64,000 nucleotides of DNA from contig JAHRBC010000006.1 of assembly GCA_022702545.1 (NCBI GenBank), positions 1,054,001-1,118,000 on the forward strand. Reading direction: 5' to 3'. This DNA is from Phycomyces nitens. Lineage: Eukaryota; Mucoromycota; Mucoromycetes; Mucorales; Phycomycetaceae. Position numbers and translations under genes: made by a program. The notes under the pieces were generated by a model. It searched no databases and was not told the origin of the DNA. It worked only from the letters and a program-made list of their open reading frames with translations. Position 1 is the stretch's first letter. Every line of letters starts with the position of its first letter. This document shows, piece after piece, positions 45,827 to 56,801 of this stretch.

Positions 45827-46101
45827 TGTGGTATACACATCATAGTTGAGTGAGCTACAGACACCACAGCCGATCTCCGGTCACTCTTTGCTAATGAGCA
45901 TGGCAGATTAACATCGCAAGAGCAGTTACACACCAGGCTCATATACAACTCACACTACAGCAGTGATAATCGACCATTACACAATAAAGATTAATAAAAC
46001 AAGGCAACTAGAATAACAACTATATAAACCACCATAATATTCTCTCTTCAATAAATAAGACTCTCACAGTATCTATAAGTTCCCAACCCCAAATTGCCAC
46101 A
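45827..46101 (-). mobile_element. LTR, minus orientation, at the inner end of the left palindrome arm
   Basis: It runs from TGTGGTATACACAT to AAATTGCCACA and contains the family blocks (CTCTTTGCTAATGA, CACCATAATATTC, CAATAAATAAGACTCTCACAG). It mirrors the LTR at 46278-46553. Flanking 5-mers do not match, so insertion history is obscured by the inversion. Confidence 0.85.
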
Positions 46102-46277
46102 GGAAGTAAAGGATTTACACACACACACATACTACCACTAATAATAATCAATTTAAACTTTACAAAATATAGTATACCACACATTATCTTTTCTACAGCA
46201 CTTTAATCATTCGAATCACACCATATATTAACAAAATAACAGAAAAGTTATTGAGAAATAAAAAGTGCTAATCTTAT

Positions 46278-46553
46278 TGTGGTAATTAAGGGTTTGGGAA
46301 CTTATAGATACTGTGAGAGTGTTATTTATTGAAGAAAGAATATTATGGTGGTTTATATAGTTATTATTCTAGTTCCCTTGTTCTAATAATCTCTATTGTG
46401 TAATGGTCAGTTATCACTGTAGTAGTGTGAAGTGTACGTGTGCCTGGTGTGTAACTGCTCCTGGGATGTTATCTTGCCATGGTCATTAGCAAAGAGTGAC
46501 CGGAGATCGGCTGTGGTGTCTGTAGTTCACTCAACTATGATGTGTATACCACA
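46278..46553 (+). mobile_element. LTR, plus orientation, at the inner end of the right palindrome arm
   Basis: It begins TGTGGTAATTAAGGG and ends GTGTATACCACA (276 bp). Over most of its length it is nearly identical to the solo LTR at 23347-23627, implying recent activity of the family. It is followed by an older LTR fragment (46556-46655) in the same orientation. Confidence 0.9.
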
Positions 46554-46919
46554 ATTGTAATGGTCAGTCATTACTAAAGTAGTGTAAAGTGTAAATGTGT
46601 CTGGTGTGTAGCTGATTCTGAGATGTTACTTTGCCATGCACATTAGCAAAGAGCAATAAGAGATTAGGTGCAAAGTTCATATACTTTTATGGTAGGCAAA
46701 ACACAAGTGAAATACAAAGAAAATTGAGTTGAAATGAATAAAGCGGCTACTTTTATTTAAACGGAATACCAAAGATTGAATACAAGAGCATGGGCTCCTT
46801 GCACAAAGCTCTCTATTTTAGTCAGTCAGTAACCACCCAAAGATCTAGTGTAGTACATATTACCATAAAAGGCAATTAAATGGGCCACTCATTTTTTAAT
46901 TTTCCAAGTAATTAAGAAA

Positions 46920-47002
46920 GCGGATGTTGGCTCAATTGGTAGAGCGCTTGACTTTAGTGAAAACTAAATCCTGAGGCATTGGGTTCGAATCCCAACGTCC
47001 GC
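46920..47002 (+). tRNA. tRNA-like gene with intron, apparent anticodon TTA (UAA-reading)
   Basis: 83 nt: acceptor GCGGATG/CGTCCGC with all seven pairs (one T-G), D-arm GCTCAATTGGTAGAGC, T-arm TTGGG-TTCGAAT-CCCAA perfect. The B-box is perfect and the A-box is good. The anticodon arm reads CTTGA CTTTAG, then intron-like TGAAAACTAA, then ATCCTG. Counting from the D-arm puts TTA at positions 34-36, which would read the stop codon UAA; the intron carries the complementary CTAAA, as tRNA introns often do. The anticodon stem has two mispairs, so processing or function is doubtful. It could be a tRNA pseudogene carried by the mobile element. Confidence 0.6.
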
Positions 47003-47374
47003 ATTTTTTGATTTTTTAAATTTGCGCCCAAATTAAATCAACCAATCATATGCTTCCATTTCATTCCTTTCATTTCTTCAACCCTTGAGAAACCAATATG
47101 AATAAGCATCAAGCAACATTAATTATTATCATATACAATAAGCAATTATTTTTTAAACTATATACAGAGCCTTTTTCTAACAAGTTATATAACTTTTTAC
47201 CTTTTTTTTATATCAAAGATGTTTAAATAAGCCCAAAAGAGAAGGAAGCGGCTTCTTATTAATATTTAAACGGAATGTCAAAGAGTGAATACAGAGAAGC
47301 ACAGTGTACAACACACTTGATCTCTTCATCAAGAAAATGGTTGGTTATCACTGCAATGTAGAAAGTCATACATC

Positions 47375-48450
47375 CAACATCATGGACACCGACGATCCTG
47401 AAAAACCAAAGGACCCATGGCCACTACGATTAGCGAATTTATAAGAGTCCAAGCTCCCACCTTCCGACCGCCCTAAACTTGGACACACGTTTTTTGTTGG
47501 GGTTGTTGACACAGACACCATTTACAAAGTACCTTGCAATGAACATGGTATCATTGCTGACCCCATCTGACGCCGGAGGATTGAGCCACACACCTTGGTG
47601 TATGACATCACCACGGCTAATTTATCACTCACATAGTTTAAGGATGCTGCTCGATCGCACTTTTCATATAAGATTGATGTCGGATTGGCATTTCATAACA
47701 TTGACAAACGTACGATCGTGGAGATCGTAATGACAACAAAAGAGGACATTTTGAAATATGCCAACGACGGAATCACAGTTGGTGAGACATGTGTATATGG
47801 TTTTCCCACTCTTGGACCTGAGGTGGAGTTGACCAAGGTCTTCCTCTCCAAAGTTCCTGTGCAGGATAGATCAACCACGGTAATGAACATACGTAAATAT
47901 ATTGAAGAATATGTCATTTTCCTTGAGGTGGGTGAGGTAGATTAGGGTTTGTAGGGAACTAGTAGATACTGTGAGAGTGTTATTTATTAAAGAAAGAATA
48001 TTATGGTGGTTTATATACTTATTATTCTAATTCCCTTTTAATGTAACGTCTATTGTGTAATGGTCGGTTATAACTGTTGAAGTGTGAAGTGTACGTGTGC
48101 CTGGTGTGTAGCTGCTCCTGAGATGTTAACCTGCCAGGGTCATTAGCAAAGAGGAACCGGAGATCGGTTGTGGAGTCTGTATTTCACTCAGCTGTGGTGT
48201 GTATACCACAGTGGGAATGCGTCTCTCGCAAAGATGGTTTGGTAAGCAAGCCTATGCTCTCATCTGCTCCCCACATGGTCCTACTCCAACACCACTGTTA
48301 CCTTTATTTCATATTGTTCCCTTTGGGGATGATCGAACTGTCTATGCCACTTGGTCCAAGATGCCCTTGCACTGTAGCTCTTGCCATAAACCTAGACATT
48401 GTTTCTCTGACTGCCCTGAGCGAGAATTTTGTGTCTGCTAAAAGTGCAAT
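47375..48450 (+). pseudogene. LINE ORF1 (gag-like, zinc-knuckle) gene split by a solo LTR
   Basis: Before the LTR the plus-strand frames read DDPEKPKDPWPLRL, HTFFVGVVDTDTIYKVP, then a long open part with KIDVGLAFHNIDKRTIVEIV and RKYIEEYVIFLEVG. After the LTR the same frame continues GMRLSQRWFGKQAYALICSP, then VYATWSKMPLHCSSCHKPRH, CFSDCPE, the start of a CCHC zinc knuckle typical of gag-like ORF1 proteins of mucoralean LINEs. Stops occur near 47443, 47568 and 47639. A second, minus-strand LTR follows at 48457. The remainder of the LINE is not present. The family assignment rests on the knuckle and on recalled similarity to LINE ORF1 proteins. Confidence 0.7.
47933..48210 (+). mobile_element. 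Solo LTR inserted in LINE ORF1, with GTGGG target duplication
   Basis: 278 bp from TGAGGTAGATTAGGG to GTATACCACA. The 5 bp at 47928-47932 and 48211-48215 are both GTGGG. Removing the LTR and one duplicate joins the two ORF1 halves in frame. Confidence 0.92.
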
Positions 48451-48456
48451 ACACCT

Positions 48457-48725
48457 TGTGGTATACACACCACAGCTGAGTGAAATACAAACTCCACAAC
48501 CAATATCTGGTTCCTCTTTGCTAATGACCATGGCAAGATAACATCCCAGGAGCAGTTACACACCAGGCACACGTACACTTTACACTACTATATTGATAAA
48601 CGACCATAATACAATAGATGTCACATTACAAGGAAACTTGGATAACAAGTATATAAACCACCATAATATATTTTTATTTATTTATTTAATAAATAATACT
48701 CTCACAATATCCACGACTTTCCTCC
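48457..48725 (-). mobile_element. LTR, minus orientation
   Basis: It starts TGTGGTATACACACCACA, includes CTCTTTGCTAATGACC and the TAATAAATAATACTCTCACA block, and loses similarity near 48725. It interrupts the zinc-knuckle end of the LINE ORF1 relic. Confidence 0.85.
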
Positions 48726-49600
48726 CCATTTATCTCAATGTATGTAGCTAATCACCAAACCTCATGCTAATTTAACCACCTTTTTATTTTCCCTTTTCTT
48801 TTGAGATTTTTAATGTATTTTAAATATGACAAAAAAAGAAACATTGGGTTTAATGTAGTGAATTTCCATTGAGATTACTCTTTTATACGCAATCGATTTA
48901 ATAGATATTCTGACAATATAATAATGACCAGAGGAATGGGGAAAAATTATATTGGATTATATCTATACCAACAACAAAAAGAAAGAAAGATCCAATGGAC
49001 CATATCTTTACAAATTTCTTTGCTGTTACCTTTTGGTAATCCTGAATTGGTACTATCAAAGAATAATCTGCAGAGACATTATTTACTATCTCAACCGCAA
49101 ACTTCATCTGCATATCCTCTTGCTGAGACCCTGACAAATTTGGTAAAATAAGAACCTCGTTTTCGGTTGCATAAATCACTACAAACTTTGACAATCCTAA
49201 TATATTTTTTAGTATATTGGCTAAATATGCACTCTATATTTCTACTATCAGCCTCTTGCACTTACTTTGGTACCAACTTTAAATGTAAATTTAAATTTAT
49301 ATATAAATATAAAGTATCAAGGCACCCTGTGTGGGCTACCTTGGTGGAGCAGTATAAAGAAATGCCTATTGGCGGGGATTCTTCCACTCTATCCGTACGA
49401 GCGTATAAAGATCATCCAAAAAAAAAAAAAATACAATATCGGCCATCAAATTATACTCGACGTCACAAAGTACGACTGTTATTGGCTCCCAATATGAGTG
49501 GTGTATTTAGCTCACCTAAACCTATCGATTCAAAGACACAGAGTGAGAAAGAGAGAAAAAGAAAAATGTTCGGCATCCACACAACGATTAGCAAACAACT
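48726..49600. other. AT-rich intergenic region, CPSF30 upstream flank
   Basis: No convincing gene; the 158-codon frame at 49167-49643 shows no domain and overlaps the CPSF30 start in another frame. Low-complexity A runs occur near 49418-49430. Confidence 0.45.
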
Positions 49601-50505
49601 ATGCTTGTCTCACCTATTTTTAATGCCGACTACAAAGGTCTAAACTTTGACTTTGAGGATTACATTAAAAATGAACTTGGTCTTGACCTGAATAATCAAG
49701 TCAAGCGAGAAGGTTAGTGCAAGAGGATTTTAGAAGCGTCAAACTCATTTGTAATCATTTCGTTGTAGATGAGCCAATTTGTAAATATTATCTCAAGGGA
49801 GCATGTACAAAGGGAGCCAATTGTCAATTTAGACACAAGGGCTATGACAGAGACAAGTCAGTTGTTTGCAAGCATTGGTTGCGTGGTCTATGCAAAAAGG
49901 GTGACAGCTGCGAGTTTCTCCATGTCTTTAATATGAAGAAGATGCCGGAATGCTGGTTCTACTCCAAATACGGAGAGTGCTGTAATGGAGATGAGTGCAT
50001 GTACCTACACATTGATCCTGAGAGCAGGCAAAAGGAATGCCCGTGGTATGCCCGAGGGTTTTGTAAACATGGTGAGTGAATTGATCTTGCAATGGCCAAT
50101 TAATATAAAAGGGAATATAAAGGTCCAAATTGTAGGAATAAGCATGTACGAAAACTGGTGTGCCAAAACTACCTTACTGGCTTTTGCCCAAATGGTCTCA
50201 ACTGTACAAATGGCCATCCAAAATATGAATTGCCAGTAATGCACATGGGTGAAAACAGCTTTGAAGATAGGCAAATGTCACAACAAATGCAGCAGCAACA
50301 ACAACAGCAACAACCACGCCAGCAGCAACAGCAGCGTCAACATCAGCATCAACAGTCTCAAGATGATGATGATTCTCAGCAGAAATCTCATCAAGGAAGA
50401 CCTCCAAATGGATTCTATCGACGTATTGAGGATGTTACATGTTACAAGTGTGGCCAACAAGGACATTATGCAAACAAGTGTGTGCAAGGAAGAGGAACAA
50501 AATAA
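49601..50505 (+). CDS. YTH1: Cleavage and polyadenylation factor CPSF30/Yth1 (five CCCH fingers + CCHC knuckle)
   Basis: Three exons: 49601-49712, 49769-50071 and 50123-50505, giving 265 residues. Five tandem CCCH fingers follow an acidic N terminus: CKYYLKGACTKGANCQFRH, CKHWLRGLCKKGDSCEFLH, CWFYSKYGECCNGDECMYLH, CPWYARGFCKHGPNCRNKH (crossing the last splice junction) and CQNYLTGFCPNGLNCTNGH. A glutamine-rich linker leads to a C-terminal zinc knuckle, CYKCGQQGHYANKC. CPSF30 binds the AAUAAA signal with WDR33 and Fip1 in nuclear mRNA 3' processing (family knowledge). Fungal Yth1 of yeasts lacks the CCHC knuckle, so this gene keeps the animal-like architecture. The upstream region carries no in-frame ATG before a stop. 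Confidence 0.95.
50280..50358 (+). repeat. CAA/CAG/CAT triplet tract (poly-Gln linker of CPSF30)
   Basis: Imperfect CAN triplets encode Gln/His runs between the CCCH fingers and the knuckle; a length-variable coding microsatellite. Confidence 0.85.
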
Positions 50506-53500
50506 ACAGATTCCATGTTCAGAAACCAGATGTTTAAAGGTCTATTGAATTTTAGGTCTAGGAAATATTGAGAATTAAAACAAATGACTGTAAATTATAT
50601 TGAGCCATAATACTACTTTATTCTTGATCCAGATGGTTTCTATACCTCTTCCTTTAAATACTGGGGACTAGTCTATTATCATTAAATTCTATTCAATAAT
50701 ATACTCTTCAAATGTACCTTGATCTATCCAATATGTAATAATGGTAGTAAACTTTTTTTTTTTTGGATCTGATGGATCCAAGCAATACAATATGTTTGCA
50801 TTGGCAATAATAAATAAAACACAATATTGAATAATATTGATAAAAGGATCTGTAAGCATTCTCTACCAAGAGTTTGTAGATATATAGTAATTGGATACAA
50901 TATAAAAACCAGTATGCCATGTATTTCTGGATTGGCTAAAGATTGATTAATGCTCTATAGTTAATTGCAAAATAAGTCTCGTTTGTTCAACGCCAACTCG
51001 TAATATACCGTATTAAAGCAACTGTCTTGAAGATTACTCTGGAAGATTTTTTATACCAGGACAATTGGTTTGTACTTTTTCACACACACACACACACACA
51101 CACACAAAAGACAGCTTTTTTTTGTGAGACTGGATACTTTGGAATCAAAGACAATGACTTTTATAGCTTGGCTAAATTATTCCATAGCTGACCAATACAT
51201 TTTGCTAAAGAACATTGCTATCAACTTGAACGTAGCCAGGAGATAATGAGTGTCATTGGGAGAAACAATTGAATGAGGGTAGCCGCAACGTTTCAAAGAG
51301 GCGAACAAGTGGGTAAACCCAATGAAATACTTTTTTTTTCATAGTAGTCCTTTTGGCCGCAGTAGGTTCTTGGATATGCACTTGCAATGGTCAAATTGAA
51401 CGAAGCACATTTGTGTGTATACCTTTTAAATATTGACCAAAAATTATCTTGTAGTGCTCATATATCATACATGGACATGTTGGTTGTTAGAGATGATTGC
51501 TGTACATAGTGTGCATATGTTGTAGATTGAGACAAGTTTAAAAGAGCATTGTTAAACGAAAAGCAGAGAAATAGAGTTGGTGCAGATAATCAATGTTTTT
51601 TTATGTTATATATATATATATACACTAAAGCCACTTGTTTTTGCACATTAGGTTTTTCTGGGTTGGTTCAATGTAGGTTATAACAAGTAAAAAAAATGTA
51701 GAAAGGTATGGATAAGAATGCCTTTAAACCAGTCCGAATGCTCATTACAAACAATTATTCTTGATATATTGGATATCTATACTCTACCAAGTTGCTTATT
51801 AATACATGGATACAAATACTTTATGTCCAAGGAATTGGTGGTATCTGTCGTTCCGAGAAAGTTGGCCATGGATATGGTTACAAGCATTGTTTCACAGATT
51901 CTATAGTATCTGGAAAAAGATGTATATTTGGACCACAAGGCAAATCCTAAAATAATATATAGCATGGGCTAGAGTTCTTTATATTTTCAATAATAATAAT
52001 AAAACGGCTACTAAAGGATATTCTCGCAAAAATAGATTCATGGCTCTCTAGATCTACAGCATCAATCAATCATGCGGTATTATTATTATCCTCCATCATA
52101 CGACACTGTTTAATATGGGACCATTTAGATACTGCTACTTTGAGCCTTTGAAAGAGAATGGCTTGATAAATAAGATACAACTGATGAATTACATCATTAT
52201 ATAAATTAATAAAGAGTCGTATATAAACATTGGTGTATATTGTGGCCAAATGGAATTCCTGTGCTGAATCGAGAATAGCTGAATCACCGAAAACTAAAAA
52301 ATCAATGGGGTCGCACATGTATTCCAGATTTACCATGCTTATATTTTCCAAGTATTTAAAAATGGTGATTCTCTCCATAGCCCAAAAGGCTCCATATTAC
52401 TCACTTGCAAGAAAAATACAGTGCACAATTATTGACTAGAAATTAACCGGGCAATATGTCAATGGATCCTACGACAAGCTTGATGACTTTGTATAGAGAT
52501 GAAAGTGTTATAAACAGGGCTACTTCTTTAATAGTTAGCTTGCGGTGTATACTGAATTTCTTTTTTCTGATATGACACACCGAGTAATTAAAGAAAATGA
52601 CCAAATTAGACCATGTTTGAGAATTTTACGATTATTCACTTTATCAATTGCCATGTTGAAAACATTTCAATAATAATAATAATAATAATAAAATGTATAA
52701 AATACCCTTTTTATTTTATTATGATTATTATTATTTTGGATTAACCAAGTTTGCCTCCTTGGTAATCATCGTCATTTGTGTTTTCAGTACGAGTGGGAAA
52801 TTAAACTTGTGAGCATGCAACTGCATGTGCCAAGGTGGTAAATGGGATTCTTTGGGGATATAGTAAATATCTTGCAGATTATATGTATCTTTCGTTTGTT
52901 ATTCAAGCAAGTTGATCTGACCTTTTATAGCCCTTTTCATCTGGTCCCTAAAACTCATATAATATATATTTTTATCTTTATTTTGTAATCAGTTGAATCT
53001 CCATGACAGAATCCCAAGACTATAATAATGGTTTATCATTGATTGATTGATCGATTGATAACTGTGATTGAGCGTGAGTATAAAAACTATTTTATCCATG
53101 AACTAAATCAAAAGCAACGTAGCTGGTGTTGTCAAATAAGAATTACAAAATAATTCTGAGAATGATGTATAAATTTCCATTCACTTTTAGTAATATTCCC
53201 AAAAAGAATAAATAAACGATTTTGAAACAAAATATCCTTTCAAGATATATATATATATATATAAGAAATATTATTAATGATAATGCAAAACCAGGACATT
53301 ATCTACCTGTATTCCAATCTAACAAGATAGTTTGGTGACGTTTTTGTATACCATTGATTCCAACGATATGATTATGCACTGGTGGCATAAAATTAAGCAA
53401 TTCCAAAGAGTATTAAGCCGCCTGTTGTATCACCAAGAAAGAAAAAAGTATACGTTATTATTATTATTATTATTATTATTGTAGCCATTGAAAATAGAGC

Positions 53501-54330
53501 CATTCTCTTGGACGAATTGAAGCCCTAACGATCACTTTTTTTCTCTTTTTCTTTTTTTAATGGCGTAAATTAGGTTGGGTAACACTCACCAAACGTCCCT
53601 GCATTTTATTCAATTTCCATAAAAGAAAAAAAAGAAAAGAAATAATAATAATAATGAATGTGATATGAAGAATATGAAACTCAAAAAGAGTGTTTGAGAT
53701 CAAAACTGTTTGTTATTGAGTGCCTTTGTAGAAATCCAACTTTTTATCAGGATATTAGAAACCTCCTTTATATTTTAGTGTCTTAATCCAATGCTTAAAT
53801 ATATACAGATGATGTGATGGATACTATAAAAAAATACAACAGGTTCCACCATATTTTAAAGACTTTCTAAATAGCAAGTAAATCGAGTGGGAAAGTTCCG
53901 TAGCGGCTATCTTAAAAAGATAGGAGGTCCGCTTTTGATCACCGAGTTTACCCAAGTTTAATTTATATTTATATATATAAATATAAAAGAGAAGAGTTGT
54001 ATTACGGCCATTATCATTAGGCCAAGGACCATTATTAGAGATACAGAAAGGGTCTCGAGTAGAATATATAAAAAAGTAAGGATAATAGTAAAAAGGAAAA
54101 AGAGGAAAGGGAAACGAGCAAGGATGTGTATATAGCGGACTCCCTTTTTTTTTCTCTTTTTAATTTTAACCGCTTTCTACCTCATGATGATGAGCCCAGA
54201 AGCAATAAATAGTAAAATGTTTTCTTGATTCATACATAGACTCTTTCCTTTATATTATACATAGTTGTATACACCCACAATTATATAATTATCTAAATCT
54301 ACAAGTCGAATTAGCATACTTCTTTACAAA
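50506..54330. other. Long AT-rich intergenic region with microsatellites
   Basis: There are 3.8 kb without a recognised gene. It contains (CA)n at 51083-51106, (AT)n near 51610, (AAT)n at 52670-52692, (TTA)n near 53455-53481 and a potential hairpin at 53902-53933 (AGCGG and CTATCTT paired to AAGATAG and CCGCT). Frames at 51718 and 52070-52378 show no domain. Confidence 0.45.
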
Positions 54331-55615
54331 ATGTATGCCTTTGATCAACCCAACCCTCTGCAACTACAGGCCATAGCCAACCTTTGTCAGACACCAATTA
54401 CTGACGATCTGCTAGGTAATATATATAGATATATAGATATACATATATACATATATGTGTGTGTAAATAAATGATCACCATTATGTTAATGCTTTCGATA
54501 GACCTAGTTGCCTGCGAATTCGAATCAATCATCCCATGCACCGACAATACTTTCCTACAAGACAATCCTGTCGAGCCAAAGCCAGATATCCAGGCCTACA
54601 AAACATACCACGATCTTCCCTCTCCCCCATTATCTTCATCAGATAAACACCACGATACTTCTCAATTCCAAAAGTTCCAGACATCAACACCATCTTTGCG
54701 TGCATTTATTTCGACTGTCGTGAAACGTTCTCAAACGACCACTGGCACATTACTGAGTTCGCTGGTTTACGCCCAGAGACTTCGATCAAAATTAGCAGGC
54801 ACATCAAAAGGTGAATAATAATAATAATTAAAAAAAAAGCACAATGGGATGATATTCATCTGTGTTCTAGGCATGCGATGCACCCATCACCGGATATTCC
54901 TGGCCACCCTGATAACAGTAACCAAGTATCTTCATGATACTGCGCCTCGAAACAAGTACTGGGTCTGGTACGCTCAATTGTTCTCTGCTTCAGAAATCAG
55001 CCTAATGGAACGCCAGTTGCTCCAGCTATTGGTAAGTACACACATGTGTGTGTGTGTGTGTGTGCAAATTGGACGCTAACAGCTTTATAGGAATATGATC
55101 TAGGTCTTCCTATCGACTGTTTCAACCAGGTGGCTCTTGTCTACAATCATACTCAATCAAGGAGCACAAAGTACCATGACCCTTATGTTTGTGGTAACCA
55201 ACATTCAATTTCGCACCCCCGGCGTCTGCCGCCTTTTGCCACGCTCTTTCAAACGGACAATCTGGTCGACTGCGAGATTCCATATTACCATTCTACTTGT
55301 CCCGAAAAATCAGCCTCTCTGTCGTCATCATCGTCATCGTCAACAAGGTCCTCGTTCACTAATCTCTCGTATTCAATGGACTACAATGGTTACGCAGACT
55401 CTCCTATTGATCTCTGGCAAAAGCCACTTTTTCCTCTGAGCAATAATGACTGCAGATCTACAATCCAAGACCTTGACCACAAGGAGCATCATACCTGGCT
55501 AGGTACACACCAGTACTATCAGGACCAAACTAATCATCAGGATCCAATGTCTGAAGAGTGCTATCCATTCCAACAGATTGTTCTTTCTCCCTTTCAAAGT
55601 CTTTCTACTTTTTAG
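54331..55615 (+). CDS. PCL/Pho80-type cyclin (Pho85-family partner)
   Basis: Four exons: 54331-54415, 54502-54810, 54871-55031 and 55091-55615, giving 359 residues. The cyclin box lies at about 80-185 and reads LRAFISTVVKRSQTTTGTLL, SSLVYAQRLRSKL, HHRIFLATLITVTKYLHDTA, KYWVWYAQLFSASEISLMER and LLEYDLGLPID across two splice junctions. This is the pattern of PCL cyclins that bind Pho85/CDK5-like kinases in nutrient and cell-cycle control (family knowledge). The C-terminal 160 residues are low-complexity (Ser, His, Gln) with no domain. Which PCL subclass (Pcl1/2-like is favoured) cannot be fixed from the sequence. Confidence 0.88.
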
Positions 55616-56801
55616 ATTATTATAACCTACCAATATATGTATATGTATATGTATATTTTATTTTATTATATTGTATTTATTTATTTTTATTTTATTTTCC
55701 ATTCTCTCATGTACAGCCATTTTCCCTCACCCTACCCTACCCTACCCTACCCCACTCCAAAGGGCGAATAAAAAATATCAAAAACACGGTTTTTTATTTT
55801 TGTCCAAAGCCAGGTTTTCATAAAGTCTGATTGACAATCTTTTTAAAGTAAAATGCTCCTCATTTAAAAATAAAATAAAATAAAAAAAAGTCCTCGATAT
55901 TTCCAAGACTGTGCTCAATTTGGGGTTCGAGCTCTGGAGAATATGACAAGAACATTGGCAGGCTTATCACTTTCCTAGTTACAAGTCCAACGATCTATTT
56001 AGCAAGGTGGAAATAGGCGCATTATCCATATCTATGCCAATGGCCACAGTAACAGTAACAGTAACAGTAACAGTACTTTCAGCAGACCCTTTGTTACCAG
56101 ATGGTGTTGTTTTGCAATTGTGAAATAATAATAATCAATCAACCAATCTTGATACGCTTGGGCCATTCATTCTATATATATAAAAAATAAATAAATATTC
56201 GAGTCCTTATCTCTAGCCATTCTTTAATCTCACTTTTGAGCCGTTTTGTCCGACAATACCGCCAGCCAGCCAAGCACTAGTGCTCGAATATTAAACAACT
56301 TGTATATACAGACTGTATTTGCAACTCATTTCTTGTATTTTACAATGGTTTCTAATACGAGTTGGGGCGGGCAAAGTGGAATTGAATTGAATTGAATTTG
56401 TAATTAAAAAATAAAAATAAAAAAAAGGGTCTTTGGAAAATAAAACGCCTTTTGGCATTGAAACAATTGTATATTTTTATTATTATACACATTTATAAAT
56501 ACATGTAATATTTTATTTTTACCACCAAAGAAAGAAAGAAAGAAAGAAATGCATGTGTGTGAATATATGAGAGATGCCAGTGATTATGCAGTAGATAGAA
56601 AGGATCAAATTGTGTCTACATATATATATATATACATGTATGTATATATGTATATATAGATATATAGATACAGGTATATAAGCCAAGTTTATGTACAAAT
56701 TTATAATAAAATAAAAATAAAAGAAATGTACAAAAATATAATAAAATAAAATATAATATAATATAAAATATTATTATTATTATTATTATTTCTTTTCTTT
56801 C
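55616..56801. other. Intergenic region with several microsatellites
   Basis: Contains TATG/TATA and TTTA tracts (55634-55698), (CCCTA)n at 55730-55750, (AACAGT)n at 56048-56073, (GAAA)n at 56528-56549 and (TATA)n near 56622-56665. It lies between the 3' ends of the cyclin and forkhead genes. Confidence 0.6.

Larger units (their letters stand above)
45045..46101 (-). repeat. Left arm of a ~1.06-kb inverted repeat
   Basis: Reverse complement of 46278-47335. It contains, from left to right, the GAAGCCGCTT block, a tRNA-like gene (minus), the CTCCTTGCAC / GCTCTTGTATT block, an LTR fragment (about 45724-45826) and an LTR on the minus strand (45827-46101). The arms are separated by a 176-bp spacer (46102-46277) that is not shared. 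Confidence 0.9.
46278..47335 (+). repeat. Right arm of the ~1.06-kb inverted repeat
   Basis: Mirror of 45045-46101. Within the arm, a ~50-bp direct repeat containing AAGCGGCT and TTTAAACGGAAT flanks the tRNA-like gene at about 46741-46792 and 47246-47300. Confidence 0.9.

Noticed and set aside
49167..49643. 158-codon plus-strand frame upstream of CPSF30
   Set aside because: Low complexity, no domain, and overlaps the CPSF30 first exon in another frame.
55730..55750. CCCTA tandem that resembles a telomere repeat
   Set aside because: The unit is 5 bp (CCCTA), not the fungal telomeric CCCTAA, and only four units are present; it is an ordinary microsatellite.
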